A stretch of 64,000 nt of DNA from contig JACKPA010000001.1 of the NCBI GenBank assembly GCA_024233865.1, forward strand, positions 1-64,000, read 5' to 3'. The stretch is from Leptospiraceae bacterium. GTDB taxonomy: Bacteria > Spirochaetota > Leptospiria > Leptospirales > Leptospiraceae. The stretch's first letter is position 1. Every line of letters starts with the position of its first letter. Position numbers and translations under genes: made by a program. The notes beneath the pieces were generated by a model. That model searched no databases. It was not told where the DNA came from and saw nothing but the letters and a program-made list of their open reading frames with translations. Below are positions 38,901-48,000 of this stretch, piece by piece.

Positions 38901-40787
38901 CGTAAACGTAGTCGCTCCACTTGCCAAGGTTACAGTATTCGTCCCATCCGTTACTTGTAAGCCGTTTCCGGTATATCCACTTACTCCAGTCGCTGTCGTT
39001 CCCACTGTATACGTATTCGTATTACAACTCACATTCACATTCGTCACATTCGCATTGCTTATACTTCCCACTCCATTCACCACTGTACATGTCTGCCATT
39101 TGTTAGATGGCGCTCCGTTCGGTTGTGTCGTCACACTCACATTATACGCACTTCCACTCACCCTGGCTGGAAAATTGTAACTCACTGCTCCAGACATCAG
39201 CGGACCTACAGTCGTTGTCCCGTCTGTCAAATACAGATTGTCACCACTTAAACCCGCTATCGTTCCACCTACAGTATACGTTGATGTCGCACAGTTTATC
39301 ACTACATTCGTTATATTACTACTTCCTATCGTTCCAGCTCCGTTTGTCACACTACACGTCTGCCACACATTCGCAGGGGCTCCACTTGGTTGAGTTGACA
39401 CCGCTACTGCATACCCGCTTCCACTCGCTCGAGCCGGAAACGTAAATGTAGTCGCTCCCACTGCTAAGGGTCCTAGACTATTTGTACCGTCAGTTATCAC
39501 CATATTCGAACCGCTTAAGCCCGTTATCGTTCCACCTACCGTATACGTCGCAGTCACACAATTGATCGCCACATTTGTTATATTCGCTGCTGCTATCGTT
39601 CCAGTTCCATTGGTTACACTACAACTCTGTGCAGGACTCGTTGGTTGTGTCACTACCGCTACGGTATACGCACTTCCACTGTCTCTTGCAGGAAACGTAA
39701 AATCTGTTGCCCCAGCTGCCACCGTTACCAAATTACTGCCATCCGTGATTTGCAATCCACTTCCCGTATAGCCAGTTAGTCCTGTAGGTGAACTACCAAC
39801 CGTATACTGGTTTTTCACACAATTGATACTCACATTTGTCACATTCGCATTCGTTAATGTGCCGGCTCCATTTGTCACACTACACGTCTGACTTGGGGTT
39901 GTTGGCTGAGTTGTCACCGCTACACCGTAGACCGTTCCACTTGCCAAAGCAGGAAACGCAAAACTCGTTGTTCCGCTTGTTATGTTCTGGCTATTCGTTC
40001 CATCCGTTATTGTTATATTCGTTCCACTGCTAAATCCCGTTATCGTTCCACTTACAGCATACGTGTTCGTCGTACAGTTCACTACTACTGTCACATTCAC
40101 CCCTGCCATTGTTCCACTTCCGCTTACCACACTGCACGTTTGCCTTGGTAATGTCGGTTGGGTTAATACCGTTACATTGTATGGATTACCACTCGTCACA
40201 GAGGTCGAAAACGTTGAGATGCCATCTGCTGATATGCTTAAATTATTGCCTCCGTTGTTTTGTAATACCAAGGATGTTGTTCCTGCATATCCAGTCACAT
40301 TCGCTGATACCGTATGCGTATCCGTTACACAACTCACACTCACATTTGTTACATTCGCTGCTGCTATCGTTCCTCCGGCATTCGTTACACTACAAGTCTG
40401 GTTTGGAGTTGTAGGCTGTGTCGCTACCGTTACTGTATACGCACTTCCGCTTGCCCTTGCCGGAAATGTGAACTGAGTCGCTCCGCTTGCCAAGGTGATC
40501 GTATTTGTTCCATCACTCAATTGCAGTCCGTTTCCCGTATACCCAGTTAAACCTCCAGCAACACTTCCTACCGTATATGTGTCCGTCGTACAATTGATTG
40601 TGGCATTCGTTATATTCGCATTTGTCAGAGTTCCGGTTATATTTATGATACTACACGTCTGGGTTGGGCTACTTGGTTGGCTTGTTATGGATAAATTGTA
40701 TGTGCTTCCACTATTTCTCGCGGGAAATACGTAAGAAGTACTTCCACCGGCTACCGTTATCGTGTTTGTTCCGTCTGTCAATTGCAA
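29967..40787 (-). CDS. Giant repeat lipoprotein, C-terminal part
   Basis: This frame gives 3606 residues, in the same reading frame as the 2809-residue frame upstream. About 28 Ig-like repeats (to residue 2470) have the pattern YTVGGTITGLSG...DGTN...FPA...SGSAY.V.V..QP....QTC.V...GT....NVTNV.INC, with two Cys per repeat about 22 apart. Then come NHL propeller repeats (about 2480-2800; GVTTDGTNLYIADSGSNKIR), three LamG/concanavalin-like domains (about 2830-3430; CAWVNP, YHICGTYNG, DVRIYNR) and a C-terminal DUF1554 domain from about 3440 (KIYLTSASYDGDMGGI to LYCVEQ), a lectin-like module typical of Leptospira. It looks like a surface adhesin or matrix protein. The first residue given is not a real start. 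Confidence 0.85.
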   Translation of the reverse strand: MQLTDGTNTITVAGGSTSYVFPARNSGSTYNLSITSQPSSPTQTCSIINITGTLTNANITNATINCTTDTYTVGSVAGGLTGYTGNGLQLSDGTNTITLASGATQFTFPARASGSAYTVTVATQPTTPNQTCSVTNAGGTIAAANVTNVSVSCVTDTHTVSANVTGYAGTTSLVLQNNGGNNLSISADGISTFSTSVTSGNPYNVTVLTQPTLPRQTCSVVSGSGTMAGVNVTVVVNCTTNTYAVSGTITGFSSGTNITITDGTNSQNITSGTTSFAFPALASGTVYGVAVTTQPTTPSQTCSVTNGAGTLTNANVTNVSINCVKNQYTVGSSPTGLTGYTGSGLQITDGSNLVTVAAGATDFTFPARDSGSAYTVAVVTQPTSPAQSCSVTNGTGTIAAANITNVAINCVTATYTVGGTITGLSGSNMVITDGTNSLGPLAVGATTFTFPARASGSGYAVAVSTQPSGAPANVWQTCSVTNGAGTIGSSNITNVVINCATSTYTVGGTIAGLSGDNLYLTDGTTTVGPLMSGAVSYNFPARVSGSAYNVSVTTQPNGAPSNKWQTCTVVNGVGSISNANVTNVNVSCNTNTYTVGTTATGVSGYTGNGLQVTDGTNTVTLASGATTFTFPARNSGSGYTVAVTTQPTAPAQTCVVAGGDNTLGGGTIAGSNVTSITLSCTTNTYTIGGTVAGLSGSNMMLTNGTNTIGPITANGAYSFPGVASGTAYTVVVTTQPYGAPAGIWQTCTVSNASGTVVGANITNTDINCTTNQYTVGSGAGGITGYTGSNLQLTDGTNTITVAGGSTSYVFPARNSGSGYTVSVLTQPTNPSQTCAVSNATGTLAGSNVTNATVSCTTDTYTVGSAAGGLTGYTGSNLQITDGTNTLTLVSGSTSFTFPARASGSAYTITVANQPTGPSQTCTVTNGSGTIAAANITNVSINCVTPAYTVSANVSGYAGTTALVLQNNGGDNLNIIGNGTSTFATAITSGNLYSVTVLTQPTLPTQTCSVVSGSGTMAGSNVTITVNCTTNTYTISGAIAGFSSGTNMTITDGTNSQNIAAGTSSFSFPALNSGTAYTVAVTTQPTTPTQTCTVSNASGTLTNANVTNVAISCVTATYTVGGTITGLSGDNLYLIDGTNTVGPLMSGTLSYTFPALNSGTAYSVSVTTQPNGAPSNVWQTCTVSNPNGTIAGANVTNANINCTTDTYTVGSSAGGLTGYTGTGLQLTDGANTIALASGSTSFTFPARNSGSNYTVAVVTQPTTPIQTCSVTNGTGTITNSNVTSVTVNCVTPTYTIGGNITGLAGSNMMLTNGTNTIGPITANGAYSFPAVASGTAYTVVVTTQPYGSPNNLWQTCTVSNASGTVAAANVTNVDISCTTNTYTIGSGAGGVTGYTGTNLQLNDGTNTITVAGGSTSYVFPAQISGTAYNVSVLTQPTNPSQTCTVSNAIGTIAGSNVMNVLVNCTTDTYTVGSAAGGLTGYTGSNLQISDGTNTVTLASGATSFTFPARASGSAYTVTVTNQPTSPSQTCSVTNGAGTITTANITNVSISCTTDTHTVSANVSGYAGTTALVLQNNGGDNLSFSANGTSAFATSLASGSAYDVTVLTQPTTPYQTCSVVSGTGTIAGANVTVNVNCVTNTYLVSGTITGFSSGTDLTISDGTNSQNITSGTTSFSFPVLASGTAYTVTVTTQPTTPSQTCSVTNGAGTIAAANVTNVSINCTVDQYTVGSVAGGLTGYAGSGLQITDGTNILSLASGATQFTFPARNSGSAYAVAIVTQPSSPNQTCSVTNPAGTIASTNVTNVSINCTTDQYAVSGTITGLTGSNMMLTDGTNAIGPFNPGDTTFAFPVINSGSAYGVVVTAQPNGAPANVWQTCSVSGGGNGSGAGTITNANVTNVSISCTTNTYTVGGTIIGLAGDNLYLSDGTNSIGPLMSGAAAFTFPSRNSGSAYTVTVTSQPNGAPSNVWQTCALTNPNGTISNANINNVIVTCTTNTYTVGSAAGGLTGYSGSNLQLNDGTNTITVASGATSFTFPAQNSGSGYNVTVTGQPTSPSQTCIVTNAAGTIANANVTSVAVSCTTNTYTIGGTVAGLAGSNMMLTNGTNTIGPISANGSYSFPAVASGTAYTVVVTTQPYGAPNNIWQTCSVTNASGTVTTANINNVDINCTTNQYVVSGTISGYTAASGMIISDGTNSLGPLAIGTNTFSFPTRDSGSVYAVAVTTLPSAPAQSCIVGGGDDSHGAGTLAGVNVTGISIICVDDPAPLPFSAMIPFAPSFFAMSSTQYTIGGSVSGLTTPFGDGTFVIQNNSGDTLTITSDGSFTFPTAFPAGTLYNVTVVSNPQNPWQTCTVTNGTGTISTANITTVSISCVPEQYAVSSGPGGVTGLNGNLTLSDGTNSTTLGAGDTEYTFSPLDSGSTYGVYVASQPDGQVCAVENSLPSGEIQSADVTGMKVNCVDGYSVGGRVQKIPSAPLNIPLYQGDVAIMAGGGTSGSTDGNGVSAQFSTPSGVTTDGTNLYIADSGSNKIRKVSLASPYTVSTIAGSGVATTVNGIGTSASFNNPAGIATDGTNIYISEADGHTIRRIQITTGEVTTLAGSGSSGFADGLNVAAQFNSPAGLTIDVNNDSLYVADKGNNRIRKIRLSTGEVTTLAGDGTSAIFNKPNDVVLVGTTLYVANTNGNNIKKVDVATGDVTTIAGNIAQISGDRDGLGTDARFNQPTYLTSDGYNLFVSDSARNLIRRVKLTTGRVITIAGGGEQSGCGTECNDGKGVVARLNNPGGISTDGRNIYLADSSNHRIRMITDEGLVAYLALNQTNSVAYDYNSENTSVHDGIVNGAGLAVGRHGEVYGSYSFNGIADVSGSDAGLPTGASPRSICAWVNPKTLPTAESQVVRYGVETGIELKQGGGTQYVVFKDNGNSLEVPFELITDEWYHICGTYNGSVANLFVNGNLLGSKNLSFATTLSDLKIGGSFDGRITDVRIYNRVLNYSEVNQFAQDAANPTNTGALGLVAHYTFDSSNANDSGPTANNGNLNGSPTLIADSKGTPNAAYQLNGSGDYITASDAGYPIGNNPRTLCAWIKPDKLPAMGDTEYFMGYGQDTTSNNIQLGLRNNVGIQEVILATNGTTYGVSHTLPIHTWSHVCSNYDGVNSRIYINGSQIGFTSIVNLDTILARANGLNIGKPASKKPRTPSSMLAAIGLSGFKIGSSTTAVEYFAGSIDDIRVYNTALSGEQIRLIGSQLTVGLVAWYDLIDSKDMSGWGNDGTVTGAVNTSDRFGLNGSHKFVRSSSQKISAVDDVLPGEANPRTLCAWVKPSSLPSSDGKTHTIANYGSVAGGQGFGLAVFRDAGTVYKLRFTGGTGTNLDYTTKLSVGKWSHVCATYDSTDVRLYLDGTEVNSGAFSLSTTLSGSSLTIGSTGSSNYFDGNIDDVRVYNRALPLNQIRSLVLQANKKIYLTSASYDGDMGGILGADTICSSDINKPVGVSTYKAMLVDGTNRVACNSGDCSTLGLKENVDWILTPNTTYLRADGTTEIMTTNWSGIYPFGVLVNGISFSGKAWTGLTLTWTTDTNTCLGWTDNSPGNNGIWGAGGITDGASNCSDGSTSNLYCVEQ

Positions 40788-43700
40788 GTTCAGACCTGTA
40801 TAACCCGTTATCCTCCAACTCCGCTTCCTACGTATTGGTTCGTTGTACAGTTTATATCCGCATTTGTTATATTCGCTCCTACTACTGTTCCACTTGCATT
40901 TACTTACTGTACATCTCTGCCATATTCCAGCAGGCGCTCCATAAGGCTGTTGTCACTACTACCGTATACGCAGTTCCAGTCACCTGTGTACGCTCCGTTT
41001 TGCCGTTATCGGTCCTATCGTGTTTGTTCCATTCGTTAGCATCATGTTTGAACCGGATCCCGCTACTGTACCGTATATTATCATCCACTATTCCGCACAC
41101 ACGTCTGAGCACGCTGATGTGGAAACGCTACGTAGTCGCGCATTTGCTTTTCGTCCCATCCGTTACTTGTAAGCCGTTTCCGGTATATCCACTTACTCCA
41201 GTCGCTTCGTTCCCACTGTATACTATTCAACTATGTCACATTCCATTGCTTATACTGTATTCGTTCGGTTGTCGTCACTCGTTACATTTACCACCACCTG
41301 GCTGGAAAATTGTAACTCACTGCTCCAGACATCGTCATACGGTTTGTACAGATCCCGCTACTATACGTTGATGTCGCAGTTTATCACTACATTCGTTATA
41401 TTACTACTTCCTATCGTTGCTCCGTTTGTCACTACACGTCACACACCGCTACTGCATCGTTCCCGGAAACGTAAATGTAGTCGCTCCCACTGTAAGGGTC
41501 TATTGTTTGTATATCACCATATTCAGACCGCTTAAGCCCGTTATCGTTCCACCTACCGTATACGTCGCAGTCACACAATCGCCACATTTGTTATATTCGC
41601 TGCTGCTATCGTTCCACCGTTGGTTACACTACAACTCTGTGCAGGACTCGTTGGTTGTGTCACTACCGTTGATTCCACTGTCCCTTGCAGGAAACGTAAA
41701 GTCAGTTGCTGGCTTTGCCACCGTTACCAAATTACTGCCATCCGTGATTTGCAGTCCACTTCCCGTACCTGTTAGTCCCGTGGGTGAACTACCAACCGTA
41801 TACTGGTTTTTCCACAATTGATACTCGCTTTGTCACATTCGCATTCCAGGGGTTGTTGGCGAGCACCGCTACCGTAGACCCGTTCCACTTGCCAAAGCAG
41901 GAAACGCAAAGCTTTGTTATGTTCTGGCTTCCATCCGTTATTGTTATATTCGTTCCACTGCTAAATCCGTTATCGTTCCACTCACAGAGTATGTGTTCGT
42001 CGTGCAGTTCACTACTACTGTCACATTCACTCCCGCCATTGTTCCACTTCCGCTTACCACACTGCACGTCTGCGTTGGTAATGTCGGTTGGGTTAATACC
42101 GTCACATTGTATGGATTACCACTCGTCACGGATGTCGAAAACGTTGAGATGCCGTTTCCCCGCTGCTTAGGTTGTTTCCACCGTTGTTTTGTAATACAAA
42201 TGTTGTTCCTGCGTATCCCGTCACATTCCATACCGTATGCGTATCCGTTACACAACTCACACTCACATTTGTTACATTTGCTGCTGCTATCGTTCCTCCG
42301 GCATTCGTTACACTACAAGTCTGGTTTGGAGTTGTAGGCTGTGTCGCTACCGTTACTGTATACGCACTTCCGCTTGCCCTTGCCGGAAATGTGAACTGAG
42401 TCGCTCCGCTTGCCAAGGTGATCGTATTTGTTCCATCACTCAATTGCAGTCCGTTTCCAGTATACCCAGTTAAACCTCCAACAACACTTCCTACCGTATA
42501 TGTGTCCGTCGTACAATTGATTGTGGCATTCGTTATATTCGCATTTGTCAGAGTTCCGGTTATATTTATGATACTACACGTCTGGGTTGGGCTACTTGGT
42601 TGGCTTGTTATGGATAAATTGTATGTGCTTCCACTATTTCTCGCGGGAAATACGTAAGAAGTACTTCCACCGGCTACCGTTATCGTGTTTGTTCCGTCTG
42701 TCAATTGCAAGTTCGAACCTGTATAACCCGTTATCCCTCCAGCTCCGCTTCCTACTGTGTATTGGTTCGTTGTACAATTTATATCCGCATTTGTTATATT
42801 CGCTCCTACTACTGTTCCACTTGCATTACTTACTGTACACGTCTGCCATATTCCAGCAGGCGCTCCATAAGGCTGGGTTGTCACCACTACAGTATATGCA
42901 GTTCCAGAAGCTACACCTGGGAAACTATACGCTCCGTTTGCCGTTATCGGTCCTATCGTGTTCGTTCCATTCGTTAGCATCATGTTTGAACCGGATAGTC
43001 CCACTACTGTACCGCCTATGGTGTATGTATTTGTCGTACAACTTAAGGTTATACTCGTCACATTACTGCCAGCTATCGTGCCTCCACCAAGTGTATTGTC
43101 TCCACCGGCTACCACACACGTCTGAGCAGGAGCAGTCGGCTGTGTGGTAACTGCTACAGTGTACCCACTTCCACTATTCCTTGCTGGAAACGTAAACGTA
43201 GTCGCTCCGCTTGCCAAGGTTACAGTATTCGTTCCGTCTGTTACTTGTAAGCCATTTCCGGTATATCCACTTACTCCAGTCGCTGTCGTTCCCACTGTAT
43301 ACGTATTCGTATTACAACTCACATTCACATTCGTCACATTCGCATTGCTTATACTTCCCACTCCATTCACCACTGTACATGTCTGCCATTTGTTAGATGG
43401 CGCTCCGTTCGGTTGTGTCGTCACACTCACATTATACGCACTTCCACTCACCCTGGCTGGAAAATTGTAACTCACTGCTCCAGACATCAGCGGACCTACA
43501 GTCGTTGTCCCGTCTGTCAAATACAGATTGTCACCACTTAAGCCGCTTATCGTTCCACCTACAGTATACGTTGACGTCGCACAGTTTATCACTACATTCG
43601 TTATATTACTACTTCCTATCGTTCCAGCTCCGTTTGTCACACTACACGTCTGCCACACATTCGCAGGGGCTCCACTTGGTTGAGTTGACACCGCTACTGC

Positions 43701-45072
43701 ATACCCGCTTCCACTCGCTCGAGCCGGAAACGTAAATGTAGTCGCTCCCACTGCTAAGGGTCCTAGACTATTTGTACCGTCAGTTATCACCATATTCGAA
43801 CCGCTTAAGCCCGTTATCGTTCCACCTACCGTATACGTCGCAGTCACACAATTGATCGCCACATTTGTTATATTCGCTGCTGCTATCGTTCCAGTTCCAT
43901 TGGTTACACTACAACTCTGTGCAGGACTCGTTGGTTGTGTCACTACCGCTACAGTATACGCACTTCCACTGTCTCTTGCAGGAAACGTAAAATCTGTAGC
44001 CCCAGCTGCCACCGTTACCAAATTACTGCCATCCGTGATTTGCAATCCACTTCCCGTATAGCCAGTTAGTCCTGTAGGTGAACTACCAACCGTATACTGG
44101 TTTTTCACACAATTGATACTCACATTTGTCACATTCGCATTCGTTAATGTACCGGCTCCATTTGTCACACTACACGTCTGACTTGGGGTTGTTGGCTGAG
44201 TTGTCACCGCTACACCGTAGACCGTTCCACTTGCCAAAGCAGGAAACGCAAAACTCGTTGTTCCGCTTGTTATGTTCTGGCTATTCGTTCCATCCGTTAT
44301 TGTTATATTCGTTCCACTGCTAAATCCCGTTATCGTTCCACTTACAGCATACGTGTTCGTCGTACAGTTCACTACTACTGTCACATTCACCCCTGCCATT
44401 GTTCCACTTCCGCTTACCACACTGCACGTTTGCGTTGGTAATGTCGGTTGGGTTAATACCGTTACATTGTATGGATTACCACTCGTCACAGAGGTCGAAA
44501 ACGTTGAGATGCCGTTTCCCGCTATGCTCAGGTTGTTTCCACCGTTGTTTTGTAATACCAAGGATGTTGTTCCTGCATATCCCGTCACATTTGCTGATAC
44601 CGTATGCGTATCCGTTACACAACTCACACTCACATTTGTTACATTCGCTGCTGCTATCGTTCCTCCGGCATTCGTTACACTACAAGTCTGGTTTGGAGTT
44701 GTAGGCTGTGTCGCTACCGTTACTGTATACGCACTTCCGCTTGCCCTTGCCGGAAATGTGAACTGAGTCGCTCCGCTTGCCAAGGTGATCGTATTTGTTC
44801 CATCACTCAATTGCAGTCCGTTTCCCGTATACCCAGTTAAACCTCCAGCAACACTTCCTACCGTATATGTGTTGGTTATGCAATTTATTGTGGCATTTGC
44901 AACGTTTGCATTGGTTAAAGTGCCACTTGTGTTGATTATGCTACACGTCTGGGTCGGATTGGAAGGTTGGCTTGTTATGGATAAATTGTATGTGCTTCCA
45001 CTATTTCTCGCGGGGAATACGTAAGAAGTACTTCCACCGGCTACCGTTATCGTATTCGTTCCGTCTGTCAAT
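38415..45072 (-). repeat. Tandem higher-order array of 2367-bp units inside the giant gene
   Basis: Three adjacent near-identical blocks, each nine Ig-like repeats (789 codons), run 38415-40781, 40782-42704 and 42705-45071. The outer blocks are exactly 2367 bp apart from their flanking copies. The middle block is only 1923 bp, 444 bp short, with the loss scattered in its minus-strand 3' part (40790-42170). Differences between the outer blocks are few. This is recent amplification by recombination, and the region most likely to be mis-assembled. Confidence 0.85.
40788..42125 (-). other. Damaged stretch joining the two parts of the giant gene
   Basis: The sequence here matches the intact blocks at 38.4-39.8 and 42.7-44.1 kb, but with dozens of deletions of 1 to about 20 bases and a few substitutions, so no frame stays open. 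Both sides are intact and in the same frame, and the deletions in the block total 444 bases, a multiple of three. Damage of this density confined to one copy of a near-perfect tandem repeat looks like a bad consensus or collapsed assembly rather than natural decay. If filled as in the neighbours, the gene would encode about 7010 residues. Confidence 0.75.
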
Positions 45073-48000
45073 TGCAAGTTCGAACCTGTATAACCCGTTA
45101 TCCCTCCAGCTCCACTTCCTACTGTGTATTGGTTCGTCGTACAATTTATATCCGCATTTGTTATATTCGCTCCTACTACTGTTCCACTTGCATTACTTAC
45201 TGTACACGTCTGCCATATTCCAGCAGGCGCTCCATAAGGCTGGGTTGTCACCACTACAGTATATGCAGTTCCAGAAGCTACACCTGGGAAACTATACGCT
45301 CCGTTTGCCGTTATCGGTCCTATCGTGTTCGTTCCATTCGTTAGCATCATGTTTGAACCAGATAGTCCCGCTACTGTACCGCCTATGGTGTATGTATTTG
45401 TAGTACAGCTCACGACCACATTTGACACGTTGGCGTTGGCTATCGTTCCGCTACCATTGCTTACAGAACAAGTTTGGGTTGGACTCGTGGGTTGCGTTAC
45501 TATAGTCACATTGTAAGTCAAACCGCTATTTCTTGCAGGGAATGTTATGCTTGTTGCACCGGATGCGATAGGAAGAGTTGTAGTCCCGTCACTCACCTGA
45601 AGACCACTGCCCGTATATCCCGATAGACCTCCGGCAGAAGTGCCTACGGTATAGGTATTGGTTGTACAACTTATATTTACATTGGTGATATTCGAAGAAG
45701 AAATCGTACCGGCAGCATTGGAAACACTACAAGTTTGCCATTGGTTCGAAGGCACTCCATTGGGTTGTGTTGTTACGGAAACAGAGTATGCACTTCCACT
45801 TGCCCTTGCCGGAAAAGCATAATTTGCAGTTCCGGACATCAAAGGTCCTAAGGAATTGACTCCATCCGTAAGATAGAGATTGTCTCCCGTAAGTCCTGTT
45901 ATGGTACCACCAACTGTATATGTATTTTGCGTACAAGTAACGGTGATATTTGTTACATTTGCGGTTGTGATTGTTCCACCACCCGTTCCGTTGGTTCCAC
46001 CAGCGACACTACAACTTTGCCAAATATTTGCCGGCGCTCCATTGGGCTGGCTGGATACGACAACTGTATAGGCTGTTCCGCTATTGATAGCCGGAAATGT
46101 AAAATTTGTCGTACCGGCAGCCAAAGGTCCTACGGCATTGGAGCCATCATTCAAAATTAAATTCGATCCTGTCAGATTAGAAATTGTTCCGCTTATGGTG
46201 TATTGATTCGTTACACAATTCACAGCAACGTTTGTAATATTGGCATTCACTATAGTTCCGGAACCGTTGGTTACCGTACAGGTTTGGGAAGGAGAGCTTG
46301 GTTGGGTAACAACGGTCACATTGTAATTCAACCCGCTATTTCTTGCCGGGAAAGTAAAATTCACAGCTCCAGCCGGAACATTGATGGTGTTTGTACCATC
46401 GGACAACTGCAAACCGGAGCCGGCGTAACCCGTCAAACCTGTTGCCGAACTCCCTACGGTATACTGAGCTGTAGTACAACTTATGGCGACATTTGTGATA
46501 TTGGCATTGGCGATGCTCCCCGTTGCGTTTGTAACAGCACAGGTTTGGTTAGGACTTGTTGGTTGTGCCAAAACGCTTATAGTGTATGCACTTCCACTAT
46601 TACGAGCCGGAAAAGTGACACTGGTTGCACCACCGGGAACTACAACGGAATTTGTTCCATCGGTTAGCTGCAAGCCCGTCCCCGCATAACCAGTAATCCC
46701 CGTGGCGGTTGTTCCAACGGTAAACTGGTTGGTCGTACAAGTAATCGCTACACTCGTGATATTTGCCCCTGCTATCGTTCCCGAAGGACTAGCTACAGCA
46801 CAGGTTTGCCATACGTTGGCAGCCGCACCGTTTGGCTGAGAACTAATGGTGACATTGTAAGCAGAACCGCTATTACGAGCCGGAAAAGTAAAAGCAGAAT
46901 CGCCAGGATTAAAAGGTCCGAGTGTATTGGTTCCATCCGAAATAATAAAATTAGAGCCAGTCAAATTGGTAATACTTCCGCCAACTGTAAACTGGTTTTT
47001 GGAGCAAGTAATCAGAACGTTTGTGACATTCGCCCCTGCCATTGTACCTCCACCCGTACCATTTCCCCCGCCTGTCACAGAACAAGTCTGCCAAACGCCA
47101 GCCGGAGCACCATAGGGCTGCGTAGTAACAACAACACCATAGGCAGAACCACTTTGAATAACCGGAAAGGTAAACGTCGTAGCAGTCGCTGCGATTGGAC
47201 CAAGCGTATTTGTGCCATCGGTTAACATCATATTATCACCAACCAAACCGACAATCGTTCCGCTAACGGAATAGGTCTTATTTACACAATTGATACTCAC
47301 GTTTGTAATATTGGCGTTGGAAACAGTTCCACTCGCATTGGATACCGTACAAGTCTGCCATGGAGTTGTAGGTTGAGATAAAACGGAAACGGTATACGCC
47401 GAACCGCTTGCTATTGCAGGAAACGTAAAACTCGTAGCACCGGAAGCAACATTGAGGATGCTTGTTCCGTCGGTTATCTGCAAACCGCTTCCCGTATAAC
47501 CCGTCAATCCGCCAGCAGTACTACCAACCGTATACAAATTCGGAGTACAGGTTATGGCTACGTTTGTGACATTGGCAGAGGTAAGAGTTCCACCAGCATT
47601 GGCAACGCTACAGGTTTGCCAAGGGCTAATCGGTTGAGTTGTGACAGCAACGGTGTAAGCTGTACCACTATTCATGACCGGAAAATTGAAACTCGTAGTC
47701 CCGGCAGGTAAGGTCAGACTATTTGTTCCGTCGGTTATAGTCATATTCGTTCCGGTAGTATACCCCGATATCGTTCCCGCAACTGAGTATTGATTGGTAA
47801 CACAATTCACGTTTATGGTTTTATTGGCGTTTGTAATCGTCCCTGTAGGTGAAACGGGAGTACAAGTCTGCCACTTATTAGTCGGATTGGTAAAAGTCGT
47901 CACGTTGTAACCCGCTCCGCTTGCCACAACGGTAGCAAAGTTGGATAGTCCGTTTACGCTTATACTTAGGTTATCCGCTCCGTTGTTTTGTAAAACCAGA

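Noticed and set aside
38415..45072. CRISPR-like or satellite repeat array
   Set aside because: The repeats are coding, 2367 bp and about 263 bp in period, with no short repeat-spacer structure.
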